The notes below the pieces were generated by a model that was given only the letters and a program-made list of their open reading frames with translations, ran no database searches and was not told where the DNA came from. Below are positions 1 through 4,566 of a stretch of 5,791 nt of DNA, piece after piece. The DNA is from Pseudomonadota bacterium (GTDB taxonomy: Bacteria; Pseudomonadota; Gammaproteobacteria; Pseudomonadales; Oleiphilaceae), in NCBI GenBank assembly GCA_023430625.1, contig JAEZAA010000143.1:1-5791 (forward strand), in the 5' to 3' direction. A program made the translations under genes and the position numbers. Within the stretch, counting starts at the first letter, position 1. Each line of letters starts with the position of its first letter.

Positions 1-912
1 GATGAAAGCCTGTGCCAGCTGCTGGGCGATATCCAGCAGCGCAAATCCCGCCAGGCGTCACGCCTGATGCGCTGGCTGGGTGGTTCGGCCGTTGCCGCGC
101 CCAACCCGGCGCCGGCGCCGGCGGGCAGCGAACCAGACGCCAGTGCTTCGACGAAGCTACCGGTCCCGGCGGAGCCCGATCAACCAGCCTCCACCCTCGC
201 TCGTCCCGCCAGCGCTGGCGAAGGCGTGGCGGTGCTGGAGCGGATCGATGTGACGCCAGAGCTGATCCGGTTGAAGGTGCCACGCCCGCTGGATTTCAAC
301 TTCCGGCCCGGCCAGTCGGTCAAGGTGGGTCTGGGCGGCACTCGTCGCTCCTACTCCCTGGTGTCGGCGCCCCATGAGCCGGTGCTGGAGTTTTTCATCG
401 AGCTGGTGGCCGGTGGCCAGATGTCGGACCGGCTGCGCCAGCTGAAGCCTGGCAATAGCCTGTCGCTCGGCACCCCCAAAGGTGGGCTGCGCTTCGACCC
501 CGCTTTCCAGCACCATGTCATGATCGCGACGGTGACGGGCATCAATCCCTTTCTCAGCATCCTGCGCGACTACCTGCACCAGGGCCAACGCGGCCAGCGG
601 TTCCATGTCCTGCATGGCGCCAGCTACCACATCGAATTCGGTTACCGGGACGAATTGGAGGCCATGGCCGCCAGCCATCCGGATCTTGTGCGCTACGTCC
701 CGACCGTCAGCCGCCCCGATGACGCCGCCAACGCCGGTTGGACCGGCAGCCGCGGTCGGGTCGACGGCATCGTCGCCAATTATCTGCAGCAGGCCGGACT
801 GACCAAGGAAACCACACTGATCTATGCCTGCGGCCATTCGGGCATGCTCAATGCCGTGACTTCAATCTTCCGCCCCCAAGGGTTCCAGGTCATCACAGAG
901 AGTTACGATTGA
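1..912 (+). CDS. Ferredoxin-reductase-type FAD/NAD(P)-binding flavoprotein, C-terminal part (5' end outside window)
   Basis: The reading frame is open from base 1 to a TGA at 910-912, so 303 residues are visible and the real start lies upstream. An ATG at 67 exists, but the frame continues before it and there is no ribosome binding site, so I do not take it as the start. Visible order: a short charged helix-like piece (residues 1-28), a proline/alanine-rich linker (about 33-70), then an FNR-type module. The FAD motif RRSYSL (bases 343-360, RxYS type) follows a beta-strand with RPGQ. The NAD(P) part starts at IATVTGINPF (about 523-552), where the family usually has GTGIxP, and ends with YACGHSGM (823-846) and a typical short acidic tail, ITESYD. 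Known role of the family: moving electrons between NAD(P)H and a partner through flavin. The upstream domain, which would name the partner, is not visible. A flavohaemoglobin or dioxygenase-reductase relative is possible. Confidence 0.85.
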   Translation, partial: DESLCQLLGDIQQRKSRQASRLMRWLGGSAVAAPNPAPAPAGSEPDASASTKLPVPAEPDQPASTLARPASAGEGVAVLERIDVTPELIRLKVPRPLDFNFRPGQSVKVGLGGTRRSYSLVSAPHEPVLEFFIELVAGGQMSDRLRQLKPGNSLSLGTPKGGLRFDPAFQHHVMIATVTGINPFLSILRDYLHQGQRGQRFHVLHGASYHIEFGYRDELEAMAASHPDLVRYVPTVSRPDDAANAGWTGSRGRVDGIVANYLQQAGLTKETTLIYACGHSGMLNAVTSIFRPQGFQVITESYD

Positions 913-933
913 GAGACTCATGATGAACCTGTG

Positions 934-1015
934 ACCTCCTCCCGTTAGGTTTTCGCCCCCCAGAAGCCTAGGCTTTTGAGAGCGGCAGACTTCTCCCTGC
1001 AGCGCTGACGGAGGT
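934..1015 (+). promoter_or_regulatory. Possible leader pairing that hides the ribosome binding site of the 1020 gene
   Basis: ACCTC (934-938) and CGTTAG (943-948) are together complementary to CTGACGGAGGT (1005-1015), with one G-U pair and a four-base bulge. This covers the whole GGAGG Shine-Dalgarno of the next gene. If a transcript includes both arms, translation of the small protein could be masked. It is a long-range pairing seen by eye and may be chance. Confidence 0.25.
962..977 (+). other. Perfect 12-base palindrome, small hairpin between genes
   Basis: AAGCCTAGGCTT (964-975) is a perfect palindrome. With flanking A962-T977 and G963-T976 it can form a six-pair hairpin with a CUAG loop. 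The T's are part of the stem and no further T run follows, so it is at best a weak terminator for the flavoprotein gene. It could equally be a protein-binding site. Confidence 0.25.
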
Positions 1016-1019
1016 TTGT

Positions 1020-1286
1020 ATGACACGTAAATCCAATGACCTGATCGAAACCAATGAACAATTCGTCAAACAACGGACGACGAGCCAGAACAGGGAATTT
1101 ACGCCGCGGGCGGACAGTCCGCAAAAGGACCCCGGCAAGGCGGGGCGTCAGTATCCGAACCTGGAGAGCTGGACGCTTGAGGAGCTGCGCCAACATGCGG
1201 GCCGGCTGAACATTGCCGATGCCGAACGGCTCGACCGGGAGGGTGTCATCGAAGCCATCTATCAGCATCAGGCCCGGATGCATTAG
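1020..1286 (+). CDS. Small protein with Rho-N/SAP-like C-terminal helical motif
   Basis: 88 residues, ATG at 1020 preceded by a strong GGAGG (1010-1014) five bases upstream, which fixes the start; stop TAG at 1284-1286. The first 45 residues are polar, basic and probably disordered. Residues 50-83 (beginning SWTLEELRQHAGRLNI and ending GVIEAIYQH) have the helix-turn-helix spacing of the Rho N-terminal/SAP/HeH motif: W-T-x-x-E-L-x-x-x-A-x-x-L-x-I, then E/D-x-V/L-I-x-A-I. In the family this fold binds nucleic acid or serves as a small adaptor. Small stand-alone proteins of this kind are common in proteobacteria and mostly uncharacterised. It stands alone 107 bases after the flavoprotein gene and converges with the GreA-like gene. 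Nucleic acid binding is an inference from the motif only. Confidence 0.8.
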   Translation: MTRKSNDLIETNEQFVKQRTTSQNREFTPRADSPQKDPGKAGRQYPNLESWTLEELRQHAGRLNIADAERLDREGVIEAIYQHQARMH

Positions 1287-1308
1287 CTAGCAGAATGGGT
1301 TCGTAAAA

Positions 1309-1320
1309 CGCATAAATGCG
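1309..1320 (-). terminator. Small hairpin with T run, possible terminator of the leftward GreA-like unit
   Basis: CGCATAAATGCG is a near-palindrome. Read on the minus strand it makes a four-pair stem CGCA/TGCG with loop TTTA and is followed directly by TTTT (complement of 1305-1308). It is the second of two hairpins after the GreA-like stop. The stem is short, so by itself it would be weak. Confidence 0.4.
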
Positions 1321-1326
1321 CGCGTG

Positions 1327-1348
1327 ACCGGCGGCTTACACCGCCGGT
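1327..1348. terminator. GC-rich hairpin between convergent genes, likely bidirectional 3'-end structure
   Basis: ACCGGCGG (1327-1334) and CCGCCGGT (1341-1348) are perfect 8-base inverted repeats around a six-base loop, CTTACA. It lies between the stop codons of the small + strand gene (1286) and the - strand GreA-like gene (1370). No T run follows on the + strand. On the - strand the hairpin at 1309-1320 with TTTT comes next. It probably protects or ends both transcripts. Confidence 0.6.
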
Positions 1349-1369
1349 ACACCGCTTAAGCATCGAGCA

Positions 1370-1852
1370 CTAGCGAACTTCGAGGATCTCGAACAACTGC
1401 CTGGCCCCATTCGCCTCGATCACCACCTCATCCCCTTCCAGCTTGCCGAGCAGGCTTTGCCCGAGCGGTGAACGGGGCGTGATCACGACGATCTCCCGAC
1501 CATTTTCAGACACCTTCACACCCGCGCCATCCGGGCCGAGGAAGACCCGCTTCCGCGCGCCCGTCGCGGATTCCAGCGTCACCAGCATGCCCAGGCGAAC
1601 GGCGCCGCCGGGGCTTGCCTCCGCCAGCGGCAGATTGCGATAGGCCGCAATCGCCTGCTCGATTTCCTGCACTCGCACGGCCTGGCCATGGGCCAGATAG
1701 GCGGCTTCCAGGCCGAAGGTATCGTATTTGTTCTCGGCCACACTGTCTTCATGAGTCGCCGCCTCGTGAGCACTCTGCAACGCGGCGCGGGCGGCATTGA
1801 GCTCGTCGTTCAGCCGTTCGAGGATCTGCTGGCGGATCAGGGACTTGTTCAT
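1370..1852 (-). CDS. GreA/GreB-family transcription elongation factor-like protein
   Basis: 160 residues, close to GreA length (about 158). Residues 1-75 form a predicted antiparallel coiled coil whose tip region, THEDSVAENKYDT and GLEAAYLAHGQ (33-57), lines up with the GreA stretch carrying its catalytic acids. Residues 85-160 form the FKBP-like C-terminal domain, with ITPRSPLGQSLLGKLEGDEV (124-143) matching the signature of GreA, where a similar stretch reads NSPIARGLIGKEEDDVV. Gre factors enter the RNA polymerase secondary channel and stimulate transcript cleavage in backtracked complexes. Here the Asp of the tip is one position off: D36-x-x-x-E40 rather than D41-x-x-E44 as in E. coli GreA. 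Cleavage activity is therefore uncertain; it may be a channel-binding regulator. Start ATG at 1850-1852 has no good Shine-Dalgarno but lies 15 bases after the upstream stop, suggesting translational coupling. I recall relatives labelled '3-oxoacyl-ACP synthase' in databases, a label the sequence does not support. Confidence 0.85.
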   Translation of the reverse strand: MNKSLIRQQILERLNDELNAARAALQSAHEAATHEDSVAENKYDTFGLEAAYLAHGQAVRVQEIEQAIAAYRNLPLAEASPGGAVRLGMLVTLESATGARKRVFLGPDGAGVKVSENGREIVVITPRSPLGQSLLGKLEGDEVVIEANGARQLFEILEVR

Positions 1853-1867
1853 CGTGACCAGGCGGAC

Positions 1868-2293
1868 TCAGAGACCCACTGTTCCCGGGGAACCCTTCTT
1901 TGCGCCCGGCGCAAACCAGGCCTGCAGCCGGCTCTTGATGGCATCCGACTCGTACAGCCATTCCTGCCGGCCGTCCTCGTGTTGAATGAGCAGACAGGGC
2001 ACTTTCACCCGTCCACCACCGGCTTCCAGTGCCGCCCGGTGCGAACTATCGTGCTGCGCATCGCGGGTTTCGATGTTCAGCCCCAGGCGCGCTATTTCCT
2101 TGCGGACCTTGATACAGAAGGGGCAGGCCCGAAACTGATACAGCGCCAGCCGCCGGCAGGCGCGGTCCACCTCTGCCTGCGCCTCGGGCGTGCGGGTGAT
2201 GGCCTGGGGCGTGGTGAGCCTTTCGCTGAGCAACATGACCGGGGTCAGGACCAGGCGCAGGCCGCGGAAGAAATATCCAATAACTGCTTTCAT
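1868..2293 (-). CDS. Membrane-anchored glutaredoxin / GST N-terminal-domain-like thiol protein
   Basis: 141 residues. The frame is open upstream to an ATG at 2491, but ATG 2291-2293 is preferred: it has AGGAA (plus-strand complement 2299-2303) five bases upstream, and the protein then begins with a plausible membrane-associated helix, MKAVIGYFFRGLRLVLTPVM. Residues 50-125 are a thioredoxin fold of glutaredoxin/GST-N type: LALYQFRACPFC with the redox pair C57-x-x-C60, the cis-proline pair V98-P99, and YESDAI (114-119), the usual glutathione-contact strand. An extra C100 follows the cis-proline. Probable role: glutathione-dependent thiol reduction or deglutathionylation at the inner face of the membrane; the substrate is unknown. 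It is the first gene of a two-gene unit with the GreA-like gene. Confidence 0.85.
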   Translation of the reverse strand: MKAVIGYFFRGLRLVLTPVMLLSERLTTPQAITRTPEAQAEVDRACRRLALYQFRACPFCIKVRKEIARLGLNIETRDAQHDSSHRAALEAGGGRVKVPCLLIQHEDGRQEWLYESDAIKSRLQAWFAPGAKKGSPGTVGL

Positions 2294-2315
2294 GATGGTT
2301 CCTAGCGTTGGAGCA

Positions 2316-2345
2316 GCCGCGGGGGAGGAAATCACCTGTCGCGGC
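2316..2345 (-). other. Possible 5'-leader stem-loop of the glutaredoxin-like gene
   Basis: GCCGCG (2316-2321) and CGCGGC (2340-2345) are perfect 6-base inverted repeats with an 18-base interval that itself contains AGG/CCT able to pair (minus strand). It would sit between the promoter candidate at 2366-2374 and the start codon at 2293, ending about 13 bases before the Shine-Dalgarno. Function unknown; may be chance in GC-rich DNA. Confidence 0.3.
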
Positions 2346-2365
2346 ATGGATTCGGGCAGGCATAT

Positions 2366-2374
2366 CTTATACCA
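2366..2374 (-). promoter_or_regulatory. Extended -10 promoter candidate for the leftward glutaredoxin-like/GreA-like unit
   Basis: On the minus strand the sequence reads TGGTATAAG, that is TGn plus a five-of-six match to TATAAT. No good -35 is visible at 16-18 bases, which is tolerable for extended -10 promoters. The implied transcript start near 2359 gives a leader of about 65 bases and supports the start codon at 2293 over the one at 2491. Confidence 0.45.
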
Positions 2375-2424
2375 GATCCTTGGCCCACATTGGCGCTCCA
2401 GGCCACAGCTTTCATACTTTTCCA

Positions 2425-2434
2425 GACATATGTC
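2425..2434. repeat. 10-base perfect palindrome, possible operator
   Basis: GACATATGTC is self-complementary and lies about 51 bases upstream of the leftward -10 candidate, flanked by CCA on the left and CAGG on the right. The size fits half-sites for a dimeric regulator. I cannot name the regulator. Confidence 0.3.
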
Positions 2435-2449
2435 CAGGCGCCTCAACCG

Positions 2450-2478
2450 GTCTCGCAACAGGGTTGCTCGCACGAGAC
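2450..2478. repeat. Imperfect dyad GTCTCG...CGAGAC with inner CAAC/GTTG
   Basis: GTCTCG (2450-2455) pairs with CGAGAC (2473-2478). Inside, CAAC (2456-2459) pairs with GTTG (2463-2466) around AGG, leaving a six-base one-sided bulge. In total ten pairs. It could be an operator or an RNA hairpin on either strand. Confidence 0.35.
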
Positions 2479-2500
2479 TTGGATCACACATCAGAAACCT

Positions 2501-2526
2501 TGGCCACTTTTAACCGACACTGGCCA
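2501..2526. repeat. Two TGGCCA boxes spaced two helical turns apart
   Basis: TGGCCACTTT (2501-2510) and TGGCCATTTC (2521-2530) repeat exactly 20 bases apart. Each core TGGCCA is itself palindromic. CCTTGGCC occurs at 2378-2385 as well as 2498-2505. Same-face spacing is typical of paired regulator sites; no regulator family is identified. Confidence 0.35.
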
Positions 2527-2572
2527 TTTCAAGCCTATCGCTGGAACACCCCCGCATGCTACCTAATGTGCC

Positions 2573-2598
2573 GGTAACGAACATGAGAAGTCGTTACC
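2573..2598 (+). promoter_or_regulatory. Perfect 8-base inverted repeat just upstream of the SGNH gene RBS
   Basis: GGTAACGA (2573-2580) and TCGTTACC (2591-2598) are exact inverted repeats around a 10-base spacer. The repeat ends 12 bases before the GGAGA Shine-Dalgarno (2611-2615). As DNA it fits a dimeric repressor site (centre-to-centre 18 bases). As RNA it would be an 8-pair 5'-UTR hairpin that could stabilise the message or set translation. Confidence 0.5.
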
Positions 2599-2623
2599 TC
2601 AAATAACCATGGAGACAATAACA

Positions 2624-3370
2624 ATGAACAACCTCAAAACCACAGGCACGCTGCGTTTCCTCGCCGCGGTCGGCCTGTCCCTGGTCATGACCGGTTGCGG
2701 CCAATTGGGCCAGCTGCTCAGCAACGACAAGGTGACGGATGCCGACAACAATCAGGTCATCTTCGTCGGCGACTCGATCTTTGCCCTGTCCGGCAAAATC
2801 CAGGACCATCTGGAAGCCAACGCCGGCCAGACCTTCCGCCGCTATACCGTGTCCGGCGCTGAGCTGACCGGTGGTTTCCTGGCGCCCTCCATCCCCGACC
2901 AGTACGCCATGGCGAAAGCGGATAACCCCGACATCAAAACCCTGGTGGGTGACGCAGGCGGCAACGACATCCTGATTCCGGCGATTGCCCTGGATCCCAA
3001 CAACTGCAAGACCGACTGGTATGAGCGCGGCCTCAGCGCCAAGTGCAAAGCCTATATCGACGACCTCTACGTCGCCGGTGTCGACTTCCTCAACACGCTG
3101 GAAGAAGACGGCGTCGAGAATGGCGTTCTGGTTGGCTATTACTACGTCAAGAACGGCTTCTTCCGCCTCAAGAACATGAAAGAAGCGGTCGACTACGGCG
3201 ATGAGATCCTGGCCCGTGCCTGTGAATACACCGCCCTCGATTGCACCTTCATCGATCCCCGTCCGGTCATCGCCGAGAAAGACATTATTTGGGACGGCAT
3301 CCACCCCGCCGACAGCGGCTCTGAAAAAATCGCCGAGCTGATTTGGCCGGCGCTGCAAAAGCTGCTTTGA
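2624..3370 (+). CDS. Secreted SGNH/GDSL-family hydrolase, predicted outer-membrane lipoprotein
   Basis: 248 residues from ATG 2624, chosen because GGAGA (2611-2615) lies eight bases before it; the in-frame ATG at 2609 would overlap that site. Residues 1-24 are a lipoprotein signal peptide (basic start, FLAAVGLSLVMTGC) with lipidation at C25. The +2 residue is Gly, so the Lol rule predicts outer-membrane sorting. SGNH blocks: VFVGDSIF-like block I as IFVGDSIF with nucleophile S51, a block II glycine likely in VSGAEL (G78), GGND (N114) as block III, and DGIHPADSG (D224, H227) as block V. Family role: serine ester hydrolysis of lipids, acylated sugars or polysaccharide acetyl groups; the substrate cannot be told from sequence. 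Four cysteines (128, 141, 200, 207) may form periplasmic disulfides. The gene is followed by a terminator-like hairpin and then the Lif-like gene. Confidence 0.9.
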   Translation: MNNLKTTGTLRFLAAVGLSLVMTGCGQLGQLLSNDKVTDADNNQVIFVGDSIFALSGKIQDHLEANAGQTFRRYTVSGAELTGGFLAPSIPDQYAMAKADNPDIKTLVGDAGGNDILIPAIALDPNNCKTDWYERGLSAKCKAYIDDLYVAGVDFLNTLEEDGVENGVLVGYYYVKNGFFRLKNMKEAVDYGDEILARACEYTALDCTFIDPRPVIAEKDIIWDGIHPADSGSEKIAELIWPALQKLL

Positions 3371-3404
3371 GCGAGAACAGGCCATTTAAAACGCGCAGAA
3401 TCGC

Positions 3405-3410
3405 TATGAT
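3405..3410 (+). promoter_or_regulatory. Isolated -10-like hexamer upstream of the Lif-like gene
   Basis: TATGAT matches the sigma70 -10 at five of six positions, but no -35 is visible 16-18 bases upstream. A transcript from it would pass through the hairpin at 3424-3452. Weak candidate. Confidence 0.2.
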
Positions 3411-3423
3411 CTGAAACGCGTCA

Positions 3424-3458
3424 AGGCGCGGTGGACTCCGGCCGCCGCGCCTGCTTTT
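3424..3458 (+). terminator. Hairpin with short T run after the SGNH hydrolase gene
   Basis: AGGCGCGG (3424-3431) and CCGCGCCT (3445-3452) form a perfect 8-base GC-rich stem with a 13-base loop, followed by GCTTTT (3453-3458). It begins 54 bases after the stop at 3370 and 81 bases before the next start. The T run is short, so termination may be partial and some read-through into the Lif-like gene is possible. Confidence 0.5.
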
Positions 3459-3504
3459 ACCGACCGACCCTTGCACCGAACCACCCCGGTAGTAGACAGC
3501 AACC

Positions 3505-4539
3505 ATGACAACACGACGATTAGCCGGCTATCTGCTCATCCCGCTGGGCATCGCCGGACTACTATATGGCTACACACAGAGCGAATCCTCGCCAGAGACA
3601 CTCGCGGGCCCGCCTGCCATTACGTCTGGCGCGCAGGCAACCAACTCAGCACCGACCAGCCAGGAGCTGAATGAAAACCTTCCCTGGGATCTCGTGAACC
3701 AGCTGGCCGAGCAATATCGCGCACGCTACGGCAAGACCATTGATCAACTCGCCACGCAGGCCGAACTCCTGGGCGAGCGACGAGCACTGCTTGCGTCCCA
3801 TCCCGAGCAGGGTCTGGCGATCTTTGCGGCCGCCGTGGCCCAGGCCTTTCCGGACCTCAAGGATGCCATCCTGGCGTTGATTGCCCAGCTTGTGCTCTAT
3901 CACCAATGGCTGGATGACAACCATCGTGCGCTGCAGGCCATGCCACTGCTTGAGCGGCAGGCCACCATCTGGCAGAAACGCCAGCAGATGTTCGGCGACA
4001 GCGCCAACCTCATTTGGGCAGAGGAAGAACTGGCCCAGAACCGCCGGCAGAAAGTGGTCCACGAGGAGCTGCAGCGGCTCGATCAGGCATTCGAAATCAC
4101 CCCGGAAGAAGCGGTCTATCAACTCCAGACCACCATCGAGGCGGTCTACGGCGACAGTTTGGAGCGTCAACTGGTGGGCCCGACCGTGCTCGCCAACGCC
4201 CTGTTCGGCCTGGAGTCGGTACAAACCCAGCTACAGGCGTTGCCGCCAGAGCAACGGCAAGCCCGCCTCAATAGCCTGCGCAAGCAAATGGGCTACAGTG
4301 ACGAAGCCATCGCCAAGCTGGAGACGCTCGATCAGGAGCGCAATGAACGCTGGGAAAAAGGCTTTGAGTACATGGCGGCGCGAGAGCGGCTGGCAAGCCA
4401 GTACGAGGGTGAGCAACTGGAGCAGGAACTGGATCGATTACGCGAGCAACACTTTGGCCGCGCCGCCAAGACCATCGCCCTGGAGGAACGGGATGGGTTC
4501 TACCGGTTCAAGCGTGGACGGCGGTACGGGCTGAACTGA
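3505..4539 (+). CDS. Lipase-specific foldase (Lif)-like inner-membrane-anchored periplasmic chaperone
   Basis: 344 residues, the usual Lif length (about 340). Residues 6-23 are an N-terminal membrane anchor, followed by a Pro/Ala/Ser/Thr-rich linker (about 24-57), then an almost wholly helical, Gln/Glu/Arg-rich body. Parts that resemble the lipase chaperone family are KRQQMFGDSANLIWAEEE (158-175), MGYSDEAIAKLETLD followed by RWEKGFEYMAARERL (262-296), and LREQHFG (312-318). Family role: Lif proteins fold a secreted alpha/beta-hydrolase lipase in the periplasm before type II secretion and usually sit directly downstream of that lipase gene. Here the upstream neighbour is an SGNH lipoprotein, and I cannot find the family signature RxxFDY(F/C)LSAxGE in the N-terminal mini-domain. 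ATG 3505 is the first in-frame start; no clear Shine-Dalgarno precedes it. The alternative is an unrelated helical periplasmic protein. Confidence 0.7.
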   Translation: MTTRRLAGYLLIPLGIAGLLYGYTQSESSPETLAGPPAITSGAQATNSAPTSQELNENLPWDLVNQLAEQYRARYGKTIDQLATQAELLGERRALLASHPEQGLAIFAAAVAQAFPDLKDAILALIAQLVLYHQWLDDNHRALQAMPLLERQATIWQKRQQMFGDSANLIWAEEELAQNRRQKVVHEELQRLDQAFEITPEEAVYQLQTTIEAVYGDSLERQLVGPTVLANALFGLESVQTQLQALPPEQRQARLNSLRKQMGYSDEAIAKLETLDQERNERWEKGFEYMAARERLASQYEGEQLEQELDRLREQHFGRAAKTIALEERDGFYRFKRGRRYGLN

Positions 4540-4560
4540 GGCCCGCTCGCCGTCCATCGC
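4512..4560. terminator. Strong 49-base hairpin shared by two convergent genes, containing a stop codon in its loop
   Basis: TGGACGGCG (4515-4523) is exactly complementary to CGCCGTCCA (4548-4556). Outside, GCG (4512-4514) pairs with CGC (4558-4560) across a one-base bulge. Inside, CGGGC (4527-4531) pairs with GCCCG (4541-4545). The nine-base loop (4532-4540) holds the TGA of the Lif-like gene. The structure ends seven bases from the stop of the minus-strand methyltransferase-like gene. Neither side has a T run, so it may act as a 3'-end stabiliser or a Rho-assisted stop rather than a classical intrinsic terminator. Confidence 0.6.
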
Positions 4561-4566
4561 GCCCGT

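Larger units (their letters stand above)
2294..2623. other. 330-base divergent intergenic region rich in dyad symmetries
   Basis: No convincing gene lies here. Leftward it feeds the glutaredoxin-like/GreA-like unit, rightward the SGNH lipoprotein gene. It holds an extended -10 candidate, a 10-base palindrome, a 29-base imperfect hairpin, two TGGCCA boxes 20 bases apart, and an 8-base inverted repeat before the rightward ribosome binding site (each listed separately). I could not find a convincing sigma70 -35/-10 pair for the rightward gene. Confidence 0.7.

Noticed and set aside
157..837. 226-residue minus-strand open frame opposite the flavoprotein
   Set aside because: Shadow of a GC-rich gene; no ribosome binding site or domain, while the + frame has clear FAD and NAD(P) motifs.
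920..934. Tiny ATGATGAACCTGTGA open frame after the flavoprotein gene
   Set aside because: Only four codons, with no ribosome binding site or leader-peptide character.
1370..1852. Label as 3-oxoacyl-ACP synthase
   Set aside because: The sequence has no ketosynthase motif and is far too short; coiled coil plus FKBP-like domain fits the Gre family.
1688..2305. 205-residue + strand open frame across the GreA-like and glutaredoxin-like genes
   Set aside because: It spans two well-supported minus-strand genes and their junction and has no motif of its own.
2294..2491. N-terminal extension of the glutaredoxin-like gene to the ATG at 2491
   Set aside because: The extra residues look unlike a protein N-terminus of this family, overlap the promoter candidate and hairpins, and the ATG at 2293 has the better ribosome binding site.
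2542..2556. Possible sigma54 promoter (TGGAAC...GC)
   Set aside because: The GG and GC elements are one base off the required spacing and the -12 element does not match TTGC.
2594..3385. 263-residue open frame on the minus strand opposite the SGNH gene
   Set aside because: It mirrors the SGNH coding frame through codon bias, shows no family motifs, and the + strand frame carries a signal peptide, lipobox and all catalytic blocks.
3646..4224. 192-residue minus-strand open frame opposite the Lif-like gene
   Set aside because: Antisense shadow with no recognisable features or start signals.
3881..4534. 217-residue + strand open frame inside the Lif-like gene
   Set aside because: Out-of-frame shadow, rich in Ser/Arg/Trp as expected from shifted reading; overlaps a gene with coherent helical composition.
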